Of a DNA stretch of 64,000 bases, positions 1 through 12,133 are shown in pieces. The notes beneath the pieces were generated by a model that was not told where the DNA came from, searched no databases, and saw nothing but the letters and a program-made list of their open reading frames with translations. Position 1 is the first letter of the stretch, and each line of letters begins with the position of its first letter. Both the position numbers and the translations under genes were made by a program. Source of the DNA: Phalacrocorax aristotelis (lineage: Eukaryota > Chordata > Aves > Suliformes > Phalacrocoracidae); NCBI RefSeq assembly GCF_949628215.1, contig NC_134283.1, positions 6,255,610 through 6,319,609 on the forward strand. The letters are read 5' to 3'.

Positions 1-437
1 TGGCATGGGAACCAAGCAGGGTGCGTGGGTGAGTGACCCTCGCAAATCACTTGATGGTCAGTTGGTGCAGTGGGTGGAGGAAGGTGAAGCAAGTTTTCCC
101 AGTTCATAGTAGGGCAATATGGTATTTACCCGCTGCTCACTTCTTAACACACTCAGCCCCTTTTAAATTAATCGCCTCATACTGGGGCCTTACGGGGAAG
201 GCTTGCACTTTGACAGTCTGCCCTGGGCATGGTGAACTAACATAGATCTCTACAGTCCAACACCTTTTCAAATAATAGAATTATGAGAAGTTATAGTGCA
301 GAATCATAACTGGAGAAAGAGTTTTTTGCAAAGTATTATGTTGGGCTTCTCCTCTTATAATTTTAGAGTCAGGTTTTATGCCTTTTATGTTACTTGAGGC
401 ATGTCCCTCCATGCTTCAGGTAACAGCACATAAGCAT
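1..437. other. Intergenic sequence, no gene seen
   Basis: Ordinary mixed-composition DNA. The only open frame of note, at 33-245 on the plus strand, is 70 codons, resembles no family I know and is expected by chance. No RNA gene or repeat was recognised before the CR1 tail that follows. Confidence 0.6.
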
Positions 438-640
438 CGGTGGTGGAGCACTGGAACAGGCTCCCCAGGGAGGCAGTCTCAGCACCAAGCCTGACGCTAT
501 TCAAGAAGCACTTGGACAATGCCCTCAGAGATATGGTGTGAATTTGGGGTTGTCCTGTGCAGGGATAGGAGTTGGACTCGGTGTTCGTTGTAGGTCCCTT
601 CCAACTCAGGACATTCTAGTCTAGTCTAGTCTCGTCTAGC
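438..640 (+). mobile_element. CR1 LINE, 3'-terminal fragment
   Basis: A 5'-truncated CR1 retrotransposon. The sequence runs through the typical CR1 3' untranslated end (GGAACAGGCTCCCCAGGG, then TTCAAGAAGCACTTGGACAA, then GTTGGACTCGGTG and GTCCCTTCCAACTC). It ends in a degenerate ATTCTAG/TCTAG tail at 613-640, which replaces the usual ATTCTATG octamer repeats. Only the non-coding end remains, so it cannot move. It is the only plus-strand CR1 in the window. Confidence 0.9.
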
Positions 641-1024
641 ATTCATTTCTTTTTCTGAATTTAGGATGACTGCAAAGTGTCCTGGACTTTTAAGAAAATC
701 TTTTGGAAGCTGATTGTTGGATGGGATACAGCTCGTGAATGACTTAACAGATTATATTGATGTCTGTTGATATAATTTTTGTAGTTCTGTAAAGCACTAT
801 GATTTTTATAATGCCCCCTACATCTGTTGTAAATTTGCTCCTGTAGATACTTTACCCTGACCATGTTTGCTAAAGCTGGCGTTGCTTTCAATGCTGATGT
901 TTAGGAATGTACTACATGCAGTGTGCATGGGTGCATGTGTATTTGCATTATCCTCATTCTATATGTATCCCACAGATAAAGACTCCCATTAACTTATACT
1001 TGGCTGTGCTTCATACAGATATTA
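641..1024. other. Short spacer between two CR1 copies
   Basis: AT-rich unique sequence with no convincing open frame and no repeat. It separates a plus-strand CR1 tail on the left from a minus-strand CR1 on the right, so the two elements meet tail to tail. Confidence 0.5.
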
Positions 1025-1830
1025 TTCACAGAATGACAGAATCCCAGGCTGGAAGGGACCTCAGGGATCATCTAGTCCAACCTTTCTAGGCAGAGCACAG
1101 TCTAGACAAGATGGCCCAGCACCCTGTCCAGCCGACTCTTGAAAGTGTCCAACATGGCCGAGTCACCCCCTTCCCTGGGGAGATTATTCCAGTGGTGACT
1201 GTCCTCACTGTGAAAAATTTCCCTCTCGTGTCCAATCGGAATCTCCCCAAGAGCAACTTGTGTCCGTTCCCCCTCGTCCTCTCCATGTGACTCCGTGTAA
1301 AAAGGGAGACTCCATCTTCTTTGTAGCTACCACTTAAGTACTGGTACATGGAGATGAGATCCCCTCTGAGCTTCCTTTTCTCAAGGCTGAACAAACCATT
1401 TCTCCCAGCCTGTCCTCGTATGGCAGCTTCCCAGTCCTTGGGTCATCTTGGTGGCCCTTCTCTGGACCCTTCCAGACTGTCCACATCCTTTTTGTACAGC
1501 GGGGACCAGAACTGGACACAGTACTCCAGGTGTGGCCTGACAAGCGCTGAGTAGAGCGGGATGATGACTTCTTTACCTCTGCTGGTGATGCCCTTTTTGA
1601 TGCAACCCAGCATCCTGTTGGCCTTCTTGGCCGCAGCAGCCACTGTTCGCTCATGTTGAGCTTCCCGTCCACCAGGACCCCCAGGTCCCTTTCCACAGAG
1701 CTGCTCTCCTGCCAGCTGGATCCCAGTCTGTGCTGCACTCCCGCATTATGTTTTCCCAGGTGCAAGACCTTACACTTGTCCTTGTTGAACTTCATAAGGT
1801 TCTTTTCAGCCCACTCTTCCAGATTCAAAC
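1025..1830 (-). mobile_element. CR1 LINE, 5'-truncated, with ORF2 C-terminal remnant
   Basis: A minus-strand CR1 of about 0.8 kb. Read on the minus strand it encodes broken parts of the C-terminal end of the CR1 ORF2 (reverse-transcriptase polyprotein). These are, in order, a segment containing NLMKFNKDKCKVLHLGKH at about 1,800, a segment with [18 protein letters not shown] at about 1,550, and a segment with [19 protein letters not shown] at about 1,350. They lie in different frames, so frameshifts have killed the ORF. The non-coding 3' end, with the CTGGAAGGGACC-type motif and a degenerate octamer tail, is at 1,025-1,090. No endonuclease domain is present because the copy is 5'-truncated. 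Confidence 0.93.
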
Positions 1831-4800
1831 GTATCATGAAGTTGGACTGCTGAAAAAGCATGCACAAAGCTGATACTCCTTTGTCTTACAGCAGCTTTCA
1901 TGTATGCAGGACTTCCATTTAGAAACTCCCAGTGAAAGAGAATGCAATGTGTAAGAATGTTTTTTTATTTTGGTTCATTTGGATGCCATTTCCATGGGAT
2001 GGAGGCCATAGGTAATCAAGATGTATACACAACACTGTTTCCACAGCTTGTATTGGCAGAGGTCTCTTCTGCTGTTGATGCATATGTTCACAGGTCTTTC
2101 AGTAGTGAGAAAGTCACACTACCAGTCGCACCTCATTCAAATTACGATAGATAGAAATTTCCTATTGTTGATGTGACAGAGGGGAACATTTTTCCATTAA
2201 CTTTTTCTATTAATCTTCTGGCATTCTTTGATGATTAAGAATGCAATTACACCAAGAAGTGGGCTTTTATATGGGTATATCTAAAGAACAGAAGTGCATT
2301 GCATTTATAAGACATGTTTCCATGCGTTTGTTTTTGTACATTGCAAATGTGCTCCTGATGTCAGCATGTGTGTGTAGATGTTATCACCTAGTTGTGAAAA
2401 ACAAAGCCTGTTTGGCACAGGTAGATAAAAACCCTTGCAGATACTGTGGTGCTGCTTCAAAAAGGAGGCTATGAGTGTGCAATTATACTAACCTTGCTTA
2501 AACAGCTCTTTAGTAGGAAAGCAACGTCAGGCATTTTCTCATACTGTTGAGAAATCCTGCCATGGGGAAATCAGTCATAGTTCAGATGAGACCAATTACT
2601 TCATTGCAGAGATTAATCAGGAGCGCAGAAATGGTGGGGAATGGAGGATGGTGCTTTCTGCTTGAAGTTGAGTACAACTGACTGTCAGGGAAGGAGGAAG
2701 GAATGGCTCTTACGTGCTTTTATTACAGGGTTTGGGTTGCTGCAATGCATGGTTGGGGAGTAAAAAGAAGGAAAGGGACTCTGAAGGCCTTTGGGATGCC
2801 GAGTACTTTATCGTTAGTGGATGTGAGGCGAGCAAATTTAGAGAGCAGCGGCATTTTCCTGCTTCTCTCATAAACTCAAGGACACAATGCACAGCAATGG
2901 TCGTTCTGTTGTCTGCCATCTAATGGCCAGACAAGAAAGCAAACTAACCTGGTTTCAGCCTGTGGGCTACGAATCACTGGGTATTCTTGAGCTAAATATA
3001 CATAAAAATAAAAAGAAATGCAAGCTTTTGCTCACAGATTTAAGTGTGTTACACAGGGGCTTATGTCACCATTAAGAAATGGTGTGATGCCACAGTAGAA
3101 AACTGCTAAAAACTAAAAAAAGAATTCCCACATTTGCCTGCAATAGATTGTTTTTAAACATTGCATATCTGAAAGCAAATATCAGTCTCAATATAAATGA
3201 AAATGCAGAATTTGAGACATTTAAAGTTTTCCTTTATTTACTTACCAAGCAGGTGAATAACTGTTCTCCCTTCTTTTCTCCAGTTCCCCCCTCCACTGAC
3301 ACGCACACCCCCATTCTTTTATTATAATGTGCAATATATAGGATCTGTCGCTGACGGGGAGCGTTAACACGCACCTATGCCTTTTCCTCTCGGGCAGACC
3401 ACAGTGGCATCTGCAATAACTGACACCAGTTCCACCGCATGGAGAAAGTGCTCGAGGTAAATCTCTGCTAGAATAACAAAGAATAGATGGGGAGATGTTC
3501 CGCTTTAATATCCGCTCCATCTTTCTTATCTATATTAGAAACGTCTGTCACTAAGGGTGTCTGAGTAGAGCTGAAATTATGAAGCACCTTCTAGATTCCT
3601 TTATCTCCTGGAGCAACATTAATACTTATAAGTAGAAAAGGATACTGGGTGAAAGGAAAGACCATCGCTTGCCTATGCTGGTGCATTTGTTTAGGAAACA
3701 TGCCTTTTAATTTCATAATGTTATTTGAAATGCCTTCCTCTGCTCTAAGAAAACATCCACTTTTGTTATTCTTTCTTTGTGAAACAGAAGCTGAAGATAG
3801 CAAGCTTGCTCACAAAAGCCCTGATTTGAATATGCTAATGTTAATTTAAGCATTCGATTGCCAAATTTCATGTGAGGATTTTTTTTTGTAGTGTGCACAT
3901 TTAATATTTGTATATCCATTATTCCCCATGCTTATCTGGTCCACAGGCACTGAGTAAATATTGTCTTTAAGTAGATCTACAGCAGAAGTCAAAAAAGACA
4001 CTATAAAACGGAACTCCTCTTCCTAAGTATGGATGTCCTTTTTCCTCTACCTTTCTCTGGAAATTCAGAGAAGCTATTTCCACACCCAAAGGGCTTATGA
4101 ATTTTTCGGGGGGGTGGATACTTTCAGTCTAAATAATACAAATTAGAGCAATTTCTAATATGGCATCTGGCTGAAGTAATGGTGTGTGTGAATAAATTCC
4201 CCTCTTCTTGTAGCTCTGCTTGTTTTGAATGCAAATGGTGCAAACAGACATTACCTCCTTCAACAGGAAACGGTGATCAATGGAACACTTAAAAATAAAT
4301 CTCTGAGTAATAAAACTGACAATAGGAAAAATTCATACCTTATCTTAGAGAACATCAGCAGGGGAGGGAAAGTGAGTGAAAAACTTAACTGAGTTGCTGA
4401 CAACAAGATCTGATGTCTTCAAAATGTGCTTTCTGATGTTCTAACCCAAAGCAGAGGGTGAAATGCGTTACTTCAAGTGAGATACTGTGGGTGTGAAATA
4501 CATTAAAACCCAGTGAAACATCCCCATTTTGCAAAGAGAAACCCATCAGTTAGCTACTGCCATAGTGCTGACTTCACTGAGGTTGCAAGGTATGAAATTT
4601 TGCAAATAATTGGTATATCAATAGTGCCTAGTGCTTCAAATAGGCTGGTGGCTTCGTAGCTGCTCTTTCTAAACACCATGACCTATTTCATATCCTACCT
4701 TTACAACGAACCTACAGCTAAGCAGTAACGTATTGTGCTAGTGCATTAGCACAGGCACCTCGGCAAGCAGTTAGGGAAACTAATACTGCTGGTAGCCAAG

Positions 4801-7751
4801 GGAGAATTACAGTGGTCTTATTAATGGATTGCAGTAGGGTAAATAAGTAGAAATTGTCTGTGGTCCGTCTGTTTCCCTACAGGAAAGGAATAAAACTGAT
4901 TGAAAAAATGACGTGATATTGTGCGGTTATTAAATTTTCTTGACTGTAACTTCTCCTGTTTTGCAGTTTGCTGAACCATGAGTCTTCCTTTTACTTCTGA
5001 AATTCTTCCAAAGCAGAACACACAAGGGGAAAATAAAGCTTGTATGGATGCAGAATAATTTCATTTAAGTCAGCGAAGTTATTCTCCTGAAATACTGGTA
5101 GAAAGAAGAAAACTGCTCCTGCAGACTGTTAGCCCTTTAGGCCAAGGATGGTTTTGTCATGTGAGATGGACTATGGCAAATATATTGAGTGCTCCTGCAA
5201 CAACACACTGGGAAAGTCCCCTTACAATATTCTACAATTAACAATAATCTGGAATCATAAAGATTACAGATTAGCCAGTCTCTTTTTTACCTGGACTATG
5301 GTTTAACTAGAAACTTCCTCTAACAAAATGTCACAGCAAATAAAATCTTTGCTTAACCAGGAACACTTCTCACTTTTCCATCTAGCTCCACTCTTAGAGA
5401 CAAGAGCATTTCCAGTTTCTTCTCCATAGTCCCGACACACGTGCTGGTAGTCACACGGCTGGCCAATATTGAGCTCTAGACTTACAGCCTTGATAGTTTT
5501 GCAGACAAAAGGGTAATTCTAGTGATGGGTGCTCTCTCTTATAAATCACAAATTAAAAAAACAGAGGGAAACTGGCAGCTTTTCACAACTGACTGTAAGA
5601 ATTCCCTATAGAAATGGTACAGCTTCTTTACTAATTTAAGTATCTAATAATTATTTATTTTCTCTACTTGACCATACTGTTCTGGGTTTTAGCCTGAACC
5701 AGACATAGAGGGATGCTGTAAGCCACTCGTAGCTCAGAAATCTTGTAGAAGGTGGCCATGAGATTTCCAGCTGATTTTAACAGAAGAATATGTTTAAGTA
5801 CTTTGTTCAGCAGCAACAGTTGTACGGTAGGCACTGTGGTTTAGCGTGTAAGAAGCAGACACTGCTCCTGAGACCACATTCTGAGGTAGCCTTTGGCAAA
5901 ATTAGCAACAAGTTTGACAAACTGATGGATTCGAAGGACAACTGCCGGCTCCCCTTAGGACAAGGGGAAAGAGGGGGAAGGAGTAATTCACTGGATCCTA
6001 GAGTTTTTCTTCCGTGTTTAAAAAGTCACTTTAAGTTGTTTGAATAGTGCTAAGGAATGTGTCCCTTGTTGTCATGCTTTGCAGTCATCTTCATTGATTT
6101 AACTGTGGAGTTTGTATATGTAAATAGCAAAGAAAGCTGGATCTTTGCCTCTCCTAGCTTCTGTGGTATCTGACGTACTTCAGTACAATGTTCTCTGCAT
6201 TTGTACAGTGCTTTGGAAATGCAAAGTGCCACTAGTGTTATTGTAATGATGAGCCATATTATAGCAAACTTTCTTAGCCTGAAACTATGTTTAACGTTCT
6301 TGCTCCTTGCAATCATGGCCTTTGAACAATACTTTGTAAACTTATTGCCAGCTGGTAACTAATGCTGACTTCTATCCATCTTCTAGAATGGTCTAATGCA
6401 GTTGTCTTCTTGCTCAGTATCTTTAAAAACAAAGCAGCGAAAGCATGTTGAGATTTCTTTTTGATGCATAGACTCAAGGGGATGGTATCCTTTGTGTATC
6501 ATTTTAACCACTTTAGAAAGAAGCCATTTCAGTGAAATCAATGGTACAGAGCCAGGGCAACTAAAAGGGTAGTACTCAGGTCAAAGGCAGACTTACGTAC
6601 GTGTTTTTGGAAAAGAGGAAGAACACTCCTTACTACAGCATGACCCAAAACAACGTGCAGAGCTGAGAGCCCCAGCGGTCCAGAGTAGGATGTGGGCAGT
6701 TACAACTCAGGCTCTCTTGTTATGCATCCACTTTGAAGAGTTTTGATTATAATCAGTGTTGCTTTTAAAAATGAAGTGTACCCTGTTCAGTGTAGCTATT
6801 GAAAATTCCTCAGAAGTAAATTCTGAGTGCTTCTGCCACTATTTAAGGATAATTTGCAGAGATGACCAAAAATTATGTGTATTTGGACTAGCTGATTTTC
6901 CGCTTGGTTGCATCCTGAAGGAGAAATAACATTTTTCTCTCAAATTGTCCGCAAAGCTCAAGGAATCAGTTCAGATCTCACCGTGGCCTTTACTTTCCTG
7001 CTAGTCGCTGCATTTTTACAGGGGTCTGTTTCCAGTCCCACTGTGTCCCCAAATGTGAATGTCCTGAAATTCAGAGAGATTCAAATCAACGCTATGATCT
7101 GAACAGGTATATGCTGTACCTTTGCTGTTATGCTTAATTAACTTAGGACATTCTAGGCTTTCTCTCCAAGCATCAGTCTTCCTTTCTCCCATGGATACTG
7201 TGAAGTCCTGCAGTGAGCCTTGTTGTTATGACCTAATTTTTCTACAAACCGAGAGATGTAATTTGTTCAGGTGCCAGGCAGAGGGAACACAAACTTGTCA
7301 TCCTCCTGGCTACTCTAATTTAGCTGCTTGAGATTTGAAAAATCAATAGGGGAATTATCTTGCTGCCTCTAGATTGTAACTTAATAATTAAAACATAATT
7401 AAAAGGATGACATTAGTTTATTTAGGAAAACTGTGGCTTTTACTGTGGGTCCACTCCAGAAATGGTGTCCTGCTGAGCTGAGACAGGGGACCTGGGACAG
7501 GTTCCTCTTGCTAGGGAAACCCTCTGTTATTGAAAGTGCTGCTGTCACTGTTTAGTTCCAAAACTAACTGAATAGGTCTGGAAATAATATTAATTCCTAA
7601 CTGCATTTTCAGATGATTGTGATATTTTACTAAATTGTGCTTTTCAGGTTCACTATTATTAACACTTGCGTTCAGATAGTTTCTTCAGAGAATCCAGTGT
7701 GGTCCCACAAACACCTCTCAGGAAGTTAACAGTAATTATATATACATGCTT

Positions 7752-7784
<33 letters not shown>

Positions 7785-10143
7785 GTAGATGCCCATCATA
7801 TGTATAATACTGCTGTATACAAAGCCTTGTATCATCAGTAAATTTGAGGAACTTCTCACTGAAATGGTGTTGGCAAGTACAGTTAATATATGAAAAAGTA
7901 CATGGTCTGATAATCCATTCATTGGCAATAGGAGAATTTAATATTTAACATCCTAGTGCTTCCTAGATGAACTGCGAACATCCTTAATGGATACTGTCCA
8001 CTTCGGACCGTTTTGACCCAATATTTAATACCACCTTCCTCACCATTACAGTCTCTTCTAGGAATCCTGTCACAAGAATGCCCTTGCCAGACCTGACAAA
8101 ATACAAATACATAAATTCCTGAAATCTGCACAAGTGGCAAGTAGTTAGCAGTTCATTATCTTACAAATGCTTTATCACTTGCACAGTTTGTGAATCATTG
8201 TCATTGTATCCCAGAGTTATATTCAATCAAATAACATACAAACATAAAGACCACAGATCTACATGCATCTTGAGTTAAGCTGAATAACTGAAAAGTAGAC
8301 CATTTGATACGTGTATATGCATTACGTAATATGGACCAAATATGTCTAAAAACCCAAGTAACTTCATAGAAAGCCAGACTGCCAAAGCACTGAATGTGCA
8401 TTAAATGAAATATTTCAAAGTATTTAATTGGCAGATGAGCAAAAGACAGAATAATTAACAACTGCCTTGAATGAATCAGCTGGCCGAAGCTGTTGTCCGT
8501 GAGTGACCATGCATTTTGAAAAATTACGTGTTAAGGGAAATCCAAGGTACTTTATTTCAAAAGTGGGAGGCTCTCTGAGCACTTCGTCTTTTAGTTAATT
8601 TTGAGGACCCCAAATACATGATGCTGACAGAATTTATTCCTCGGCTGATTGCCTAACTAGCATGTTACAGTTCAACCCAAACGCTGCCCTTCAGTGAACA
8701 ACAGCCATTCTTGACATTCTCAGCATTCCCTTGACAAAATGATTATTTAAGAAATTAATCTCTTTCATGCTACTTTTTTCCTCAACCTCCCCCCAGTTAA
8801 TTGTTAACTAGTAAAATCTCTGCTGGTTCACATAAATGACAGCCGAAATGACTTGGTGTCACACTTTGGTATTACAACATTTATTTCCCTGTATTTTGTC
8901 TGGACGATGCCGTTCCTTTTCCATGGCCCACCTTTATTCAGATCACTGTGCTGACGAGGGTTTTCCAGTAGGACTGTTTGAGACTTAGCTATTGGTGCTT
9001 CCATTTCCTGCTGAAAGACCTAAATGAAAAGTTTACACGTGTTCAGCTTGCTTTTGCTAACAGAAAATAGAAACAAATTACCAGGGAATGAAATGGAGTA
9101 TTTCAATTTATGCTCCCTAGTGAAGACTGTTGCCAAAATTGTATAATACTACAGTGCTTTCAAGGAAACCTGATTAGAGACTGCCCTGCTAAGAGTAGCT
9201 GGCAGAAGCACAGCTCAGCCCGCGTGTTTGCATAACATTTGTTACTACGCACATCATTATAAATGGACCAAACTTTGCCCCCTTATCTGCATCTATGCCT
9301 CTCGTAGGAACAGTGAAAGAAACTAATTTGTGCGCAGTATTTGACCCTTGGAGAACTACATGCATCTGCTTAAGGCCCTTTTCCCACATAAACCCACTTT
9401 TCAGCAAAATGATTTAGCATGTGTTTAATTTTAATGATTTGGCTTAAGTGTCTTTTTGAGTGCTTTATCAAGCTACAGCAATCATCAGCTGCTTAATAAA
9501 TATTGGATTAAAGTCTGTAAAGGGAACTAACACATGTATCAGAAAGAAAAAAATGGAAGAACATTGCCAGACACTAAGCTTTTCTCTTTGCAGCACACTA
9601 CTGTGTTCCTTGGGCTGAAGGACATTTTTCAATGTTGCTGGAAATTGCCACGCCATTATTATTTCTGACAATAGAAAAGTGTAACAGGGACTGTAATTCT
9701 GGCAGTTTTCCGGACATATACAGTGAAACCTCCACAGAATTTAATGCTCTTAGAGAAAACTACGGAAACAAAACTATTAGCCCCAGATACACATTCATAG
9801 TAGTTGGAATTCAGCAATACTTTTGGGCAGGTGCTGAAGTGAAAAATCTGGGCTTTGAATTGGTAGGCATTGGTAGGCATTTGCCAGGATATTAGTAGAA
9901 TAAATGTTCACTAATACATAGCAATAAATAAGTTGGATTGTTAATATTATCAGAACAGAAGCAGAGAGGATAATAAATAAAAACTTAATTTTTTCAAAGC
10001 ATTGCCACACGTCAATATATTGGTTCATTACAAACAACTTAAAATGGTTGTCTTCCAGTGCACAATTAAAAAAACCCTCCAGTGGCAAGGAAATTCTTCT
10101 GGCACAGCACCGTCTACAGTAAGTGCAACCAACAGTCGTCACG
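1831..10143. other. Long intergenic stretch without a recognised gene
   Basis: About 8.3 kb of AT-rich DNA. Open frames here are all under 95 codons, overlap on both strands, and match nothing I recognise. Notable items are a short splice-bounded segment at 3,398-3,456 and a TA/CA microsatellite at 7,752-7,784. A 10-bp tandem duplication (TGGTAGGCAT) lies at 9,861-9,880. If mammalian gene order is kept, CDYL2 would approach from the left on the plus strand. I found no chromodomain or enoyl-CoA-hydratase-like exon here. Confidence 0.6.
7752..7784. repeat. (TA)n(CA)n dinucleotide microsatellite
   Basis: A short TA run passes directly into twelve AC repeats ending at 7,784. This is a simple-sequence repeat, likely length-polymorphic. 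Confidence 0.95.
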
Positions 10144-10276
10144 GATTCATTGAATGGTTTGGGTTGGAAGGGACCTTAAAGATCATCTAGTTCCAACCCC
10201 CCTGCCATGGGCAGGGACACCTTCCACTAGAGGAGGTTGCTCAAAGGCCTATCCAGCCTGGCCTTGAATAGTGTCC
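10144..10276 (-). mobile_element. CR1 LINE, 3'-end fragment
   Basis: About 130 bp matching the 3' end of an avian CR1 read on the minus strand. Plus-strand landmarks are GGGTTGGAAGGGACCTTAAA, then CCTGCCATGGGCAGGGACAC, then a block ending in GGCCTTGAATA. It is non-coding and heavily 5'-truncated, without target duplications that I can define. Confidence 0.92.
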
Positions 10277-11820
10277 GTTGATTTACATATCCTTACAATT
10301 TTTAATAGCCCTGCCCAGCTGGAATGCTGTGTTTAATTTCCATCACACTAGGCCTCTGTGCCTTTGGATTCGCTCCCTCTCAATACACAGCGGCGGCACT
10401 GAATCTTCCCGTGGTCCCCTCCCTCCACTGCTTGCGTGTGTTGGAATCTGTCTGCTAGCCTTTGTGATCTCAACGCTCAGATGCCTTCTGCTCCCAGGAG
10501 CAGGACCAACCCTCCTGCATTTGTCAGCCTTTCCAAGCTATTCTGCAAAGTCAGAGCAAACACTCAGATTTGAAAAAAATACCACCAGGCATCGATAACT
10601 CTCCTTTGTGTAACTTTTGAGTGATACATAACATAGCCCTAATAGCAAATTGCTGACTCCATATCCAACAAGACATGAGGTGATTTATCAGTTTCATAAC
10701 CTCCACCACAATTCATATGATGTACTACAAGGATCCCTGAGCAGTATTCAACAGATTCATTTTTCTTTTCATTCTCGTAGGCACCCCACACATTTGCTGT
10801 TCTTCTTTTCTGTATCTACAAAAAAGCCCTTCTTGTGACCAACTGAAGACAATCTGACGTTTTAAAGTTTAAATAATGAATTGATAAAATTTCTATATAA
10901 TCTGCATAACCTGAGGTGATTTGTAGTATGATTGGATTTTTTTTCAAGCGCAGGGTCAGCTCAGACTCCTTTCACTTTCACACTGTCTCAGCACGTACTC
11001 AGGTGCAAGGCTTAGCATGACTTTGGGATCACGAGGGAGGGAAGCGTGTAGCCATGCTTCCCCTCACCTGAGGCACACGGTGCGGGCAGAACAGGGGTGC
11101 TGCTCCCAGTGCTGTACTGCCCTCCCACAGCCCAGAGGGCCCATCGGCCAGGAGACTCATCCCAAGGCACGTAGCATGCTTTCCGGACAGAATGGATTTG
11201 TTGTTAGCTTAACCCTACAGTGGCCTTTTATCAGCGCATCGGTTTTAAAGGCACTCAACAAGATGTATCTGATCTCCGGTGCTACTGTATAAACATGGAT
11301 CTGATTTGGGAAACATTCTGAGCTTTAACCCACCCTTTGTCCGATGGCACCAAGGTGTATGGCTTGTGTATTGGCTCGGGTAGTTATCAGATAGCACTGT
11401 ACGCAGTTGCCAAAACACACTGTTTACCGTTACCTAACTAACAGTAGTTCTACATTACAGTGCAGGCTCAACTTTGTCTGCCTGAAATCCCCAGTACTGA
11501 AAATATTAAAATGAAGCTATTTTTTCCATCTGTAGACATTGGAAATTACTAAAAGATTGTTTTTCTTTCACTTGTCTTCCCTTAGAAAACTTAAAAACCA
11601 GGAGTTAAAGACAGGCAATATCCTGTCCGTCATCACTGACATGAACTACACTTGCGTTCTTTGGTTCGTGTAACTGTGGTTACTCCAGTTCATAGGGACG
11701 CATTTATAGATGTATGTATACACGTGATCTACAGCTTCCCATGAGGGATGATTTCTCCTCCGGCATAATGTTAGAAGTGTAAAGAGAACAATTTAATTGC
11801 AAGAATGGCTTGAGCATCCA
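10277..11820. other. Intergenic sequence downstream of DYNLRB2
   Basis: No gene recognised. The block at 10,990-11,180 is more GC-rich than its surroundings and holds a 91-codon plus-strand open frame with no family resemblance. That frame probably reflects base composition only. Confidence 0.5.
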
Positions 11821-11824
11821 TGAG

Positions 11825-12089
11825 AGAGAGTTTTAAGCATTTGGCTTTATTATTGCTCTTCTAAGTATCAAGATAAACATACAATATTTTGAGATAGGCA
11901 TTATGATTTGCTCAAACACAAATTGATACAGCTACAACTGAGAACTTTAAACTGGCAACACTTCAGTCATGACATTTATACTTTATGTAAAATTACTTAG
12001 TGCTATGTTTTGTATTAAATATCAACAAGTAATATTAGTTTAACAAGCAGAACTACATCACTGTCTCTAAAAATATTGCTGTAGTAGAA
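11825..12089 (-). other. DYNLRB2: Likely 3' untranslated region of DYNLRB2
   Basis: AT-rich sequence between the DYNLRB2 stop codon and the first canonical polyadenylation signal. The cleavage point is inferred as 10-25 bp past the signal, so the lower boundary is approximate. Confidence 0.6.
11846..11851 (-). promoter_or_regulatory. DYNLRB2: AATAAA polyadenylation signal for DYNLRB2
   Basis: The plus strand reads TTTATT, giving AATAAA on the minus strand about 240 bp past the stop codon. It is the first canonical hexamer after the stop. A TATAAA variant occurs earlier, at about 11,980, and could give a shorter transcript. Confidence 0.6.
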
Positions 12090-12133
12090 TTATTCACATG
12101 GATTCTGAATAATCATCAGGAGATAGTCCTTAT
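12090..12133 (-). CDS. DYNLRB2: DYNLRB2 exon 4 (terminal coding exon)
   Basis: Forty-four coding bases giving the last aspartate plus [13 protein letters not shown] and TAA. The acceptor is TTTTTGCAG. The C-terminal NPCE is characteristic of the type-2 paralogue as I recall it (type 1 ends NPTE). This exon is too short for ordinary open-frame detection and was found by searching for the expected C-terminus. Confidence 0.95.

Noticed and set aside
1334-1867. 177-codon minus-strand open frame as a possible host gene
   Set aside because: Residues such as FNKDKCKVLHLG are CR1 ORF2. It is transposon remnant, not a host gene.
1-11800. Expected CDYL2 3' exons from mammalian synteny
   Set aside because: No enoyl-CoA-hydratase-like or chromodomain coding segment was seen on either strand. 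If present, CDYL2 lies outside the window.
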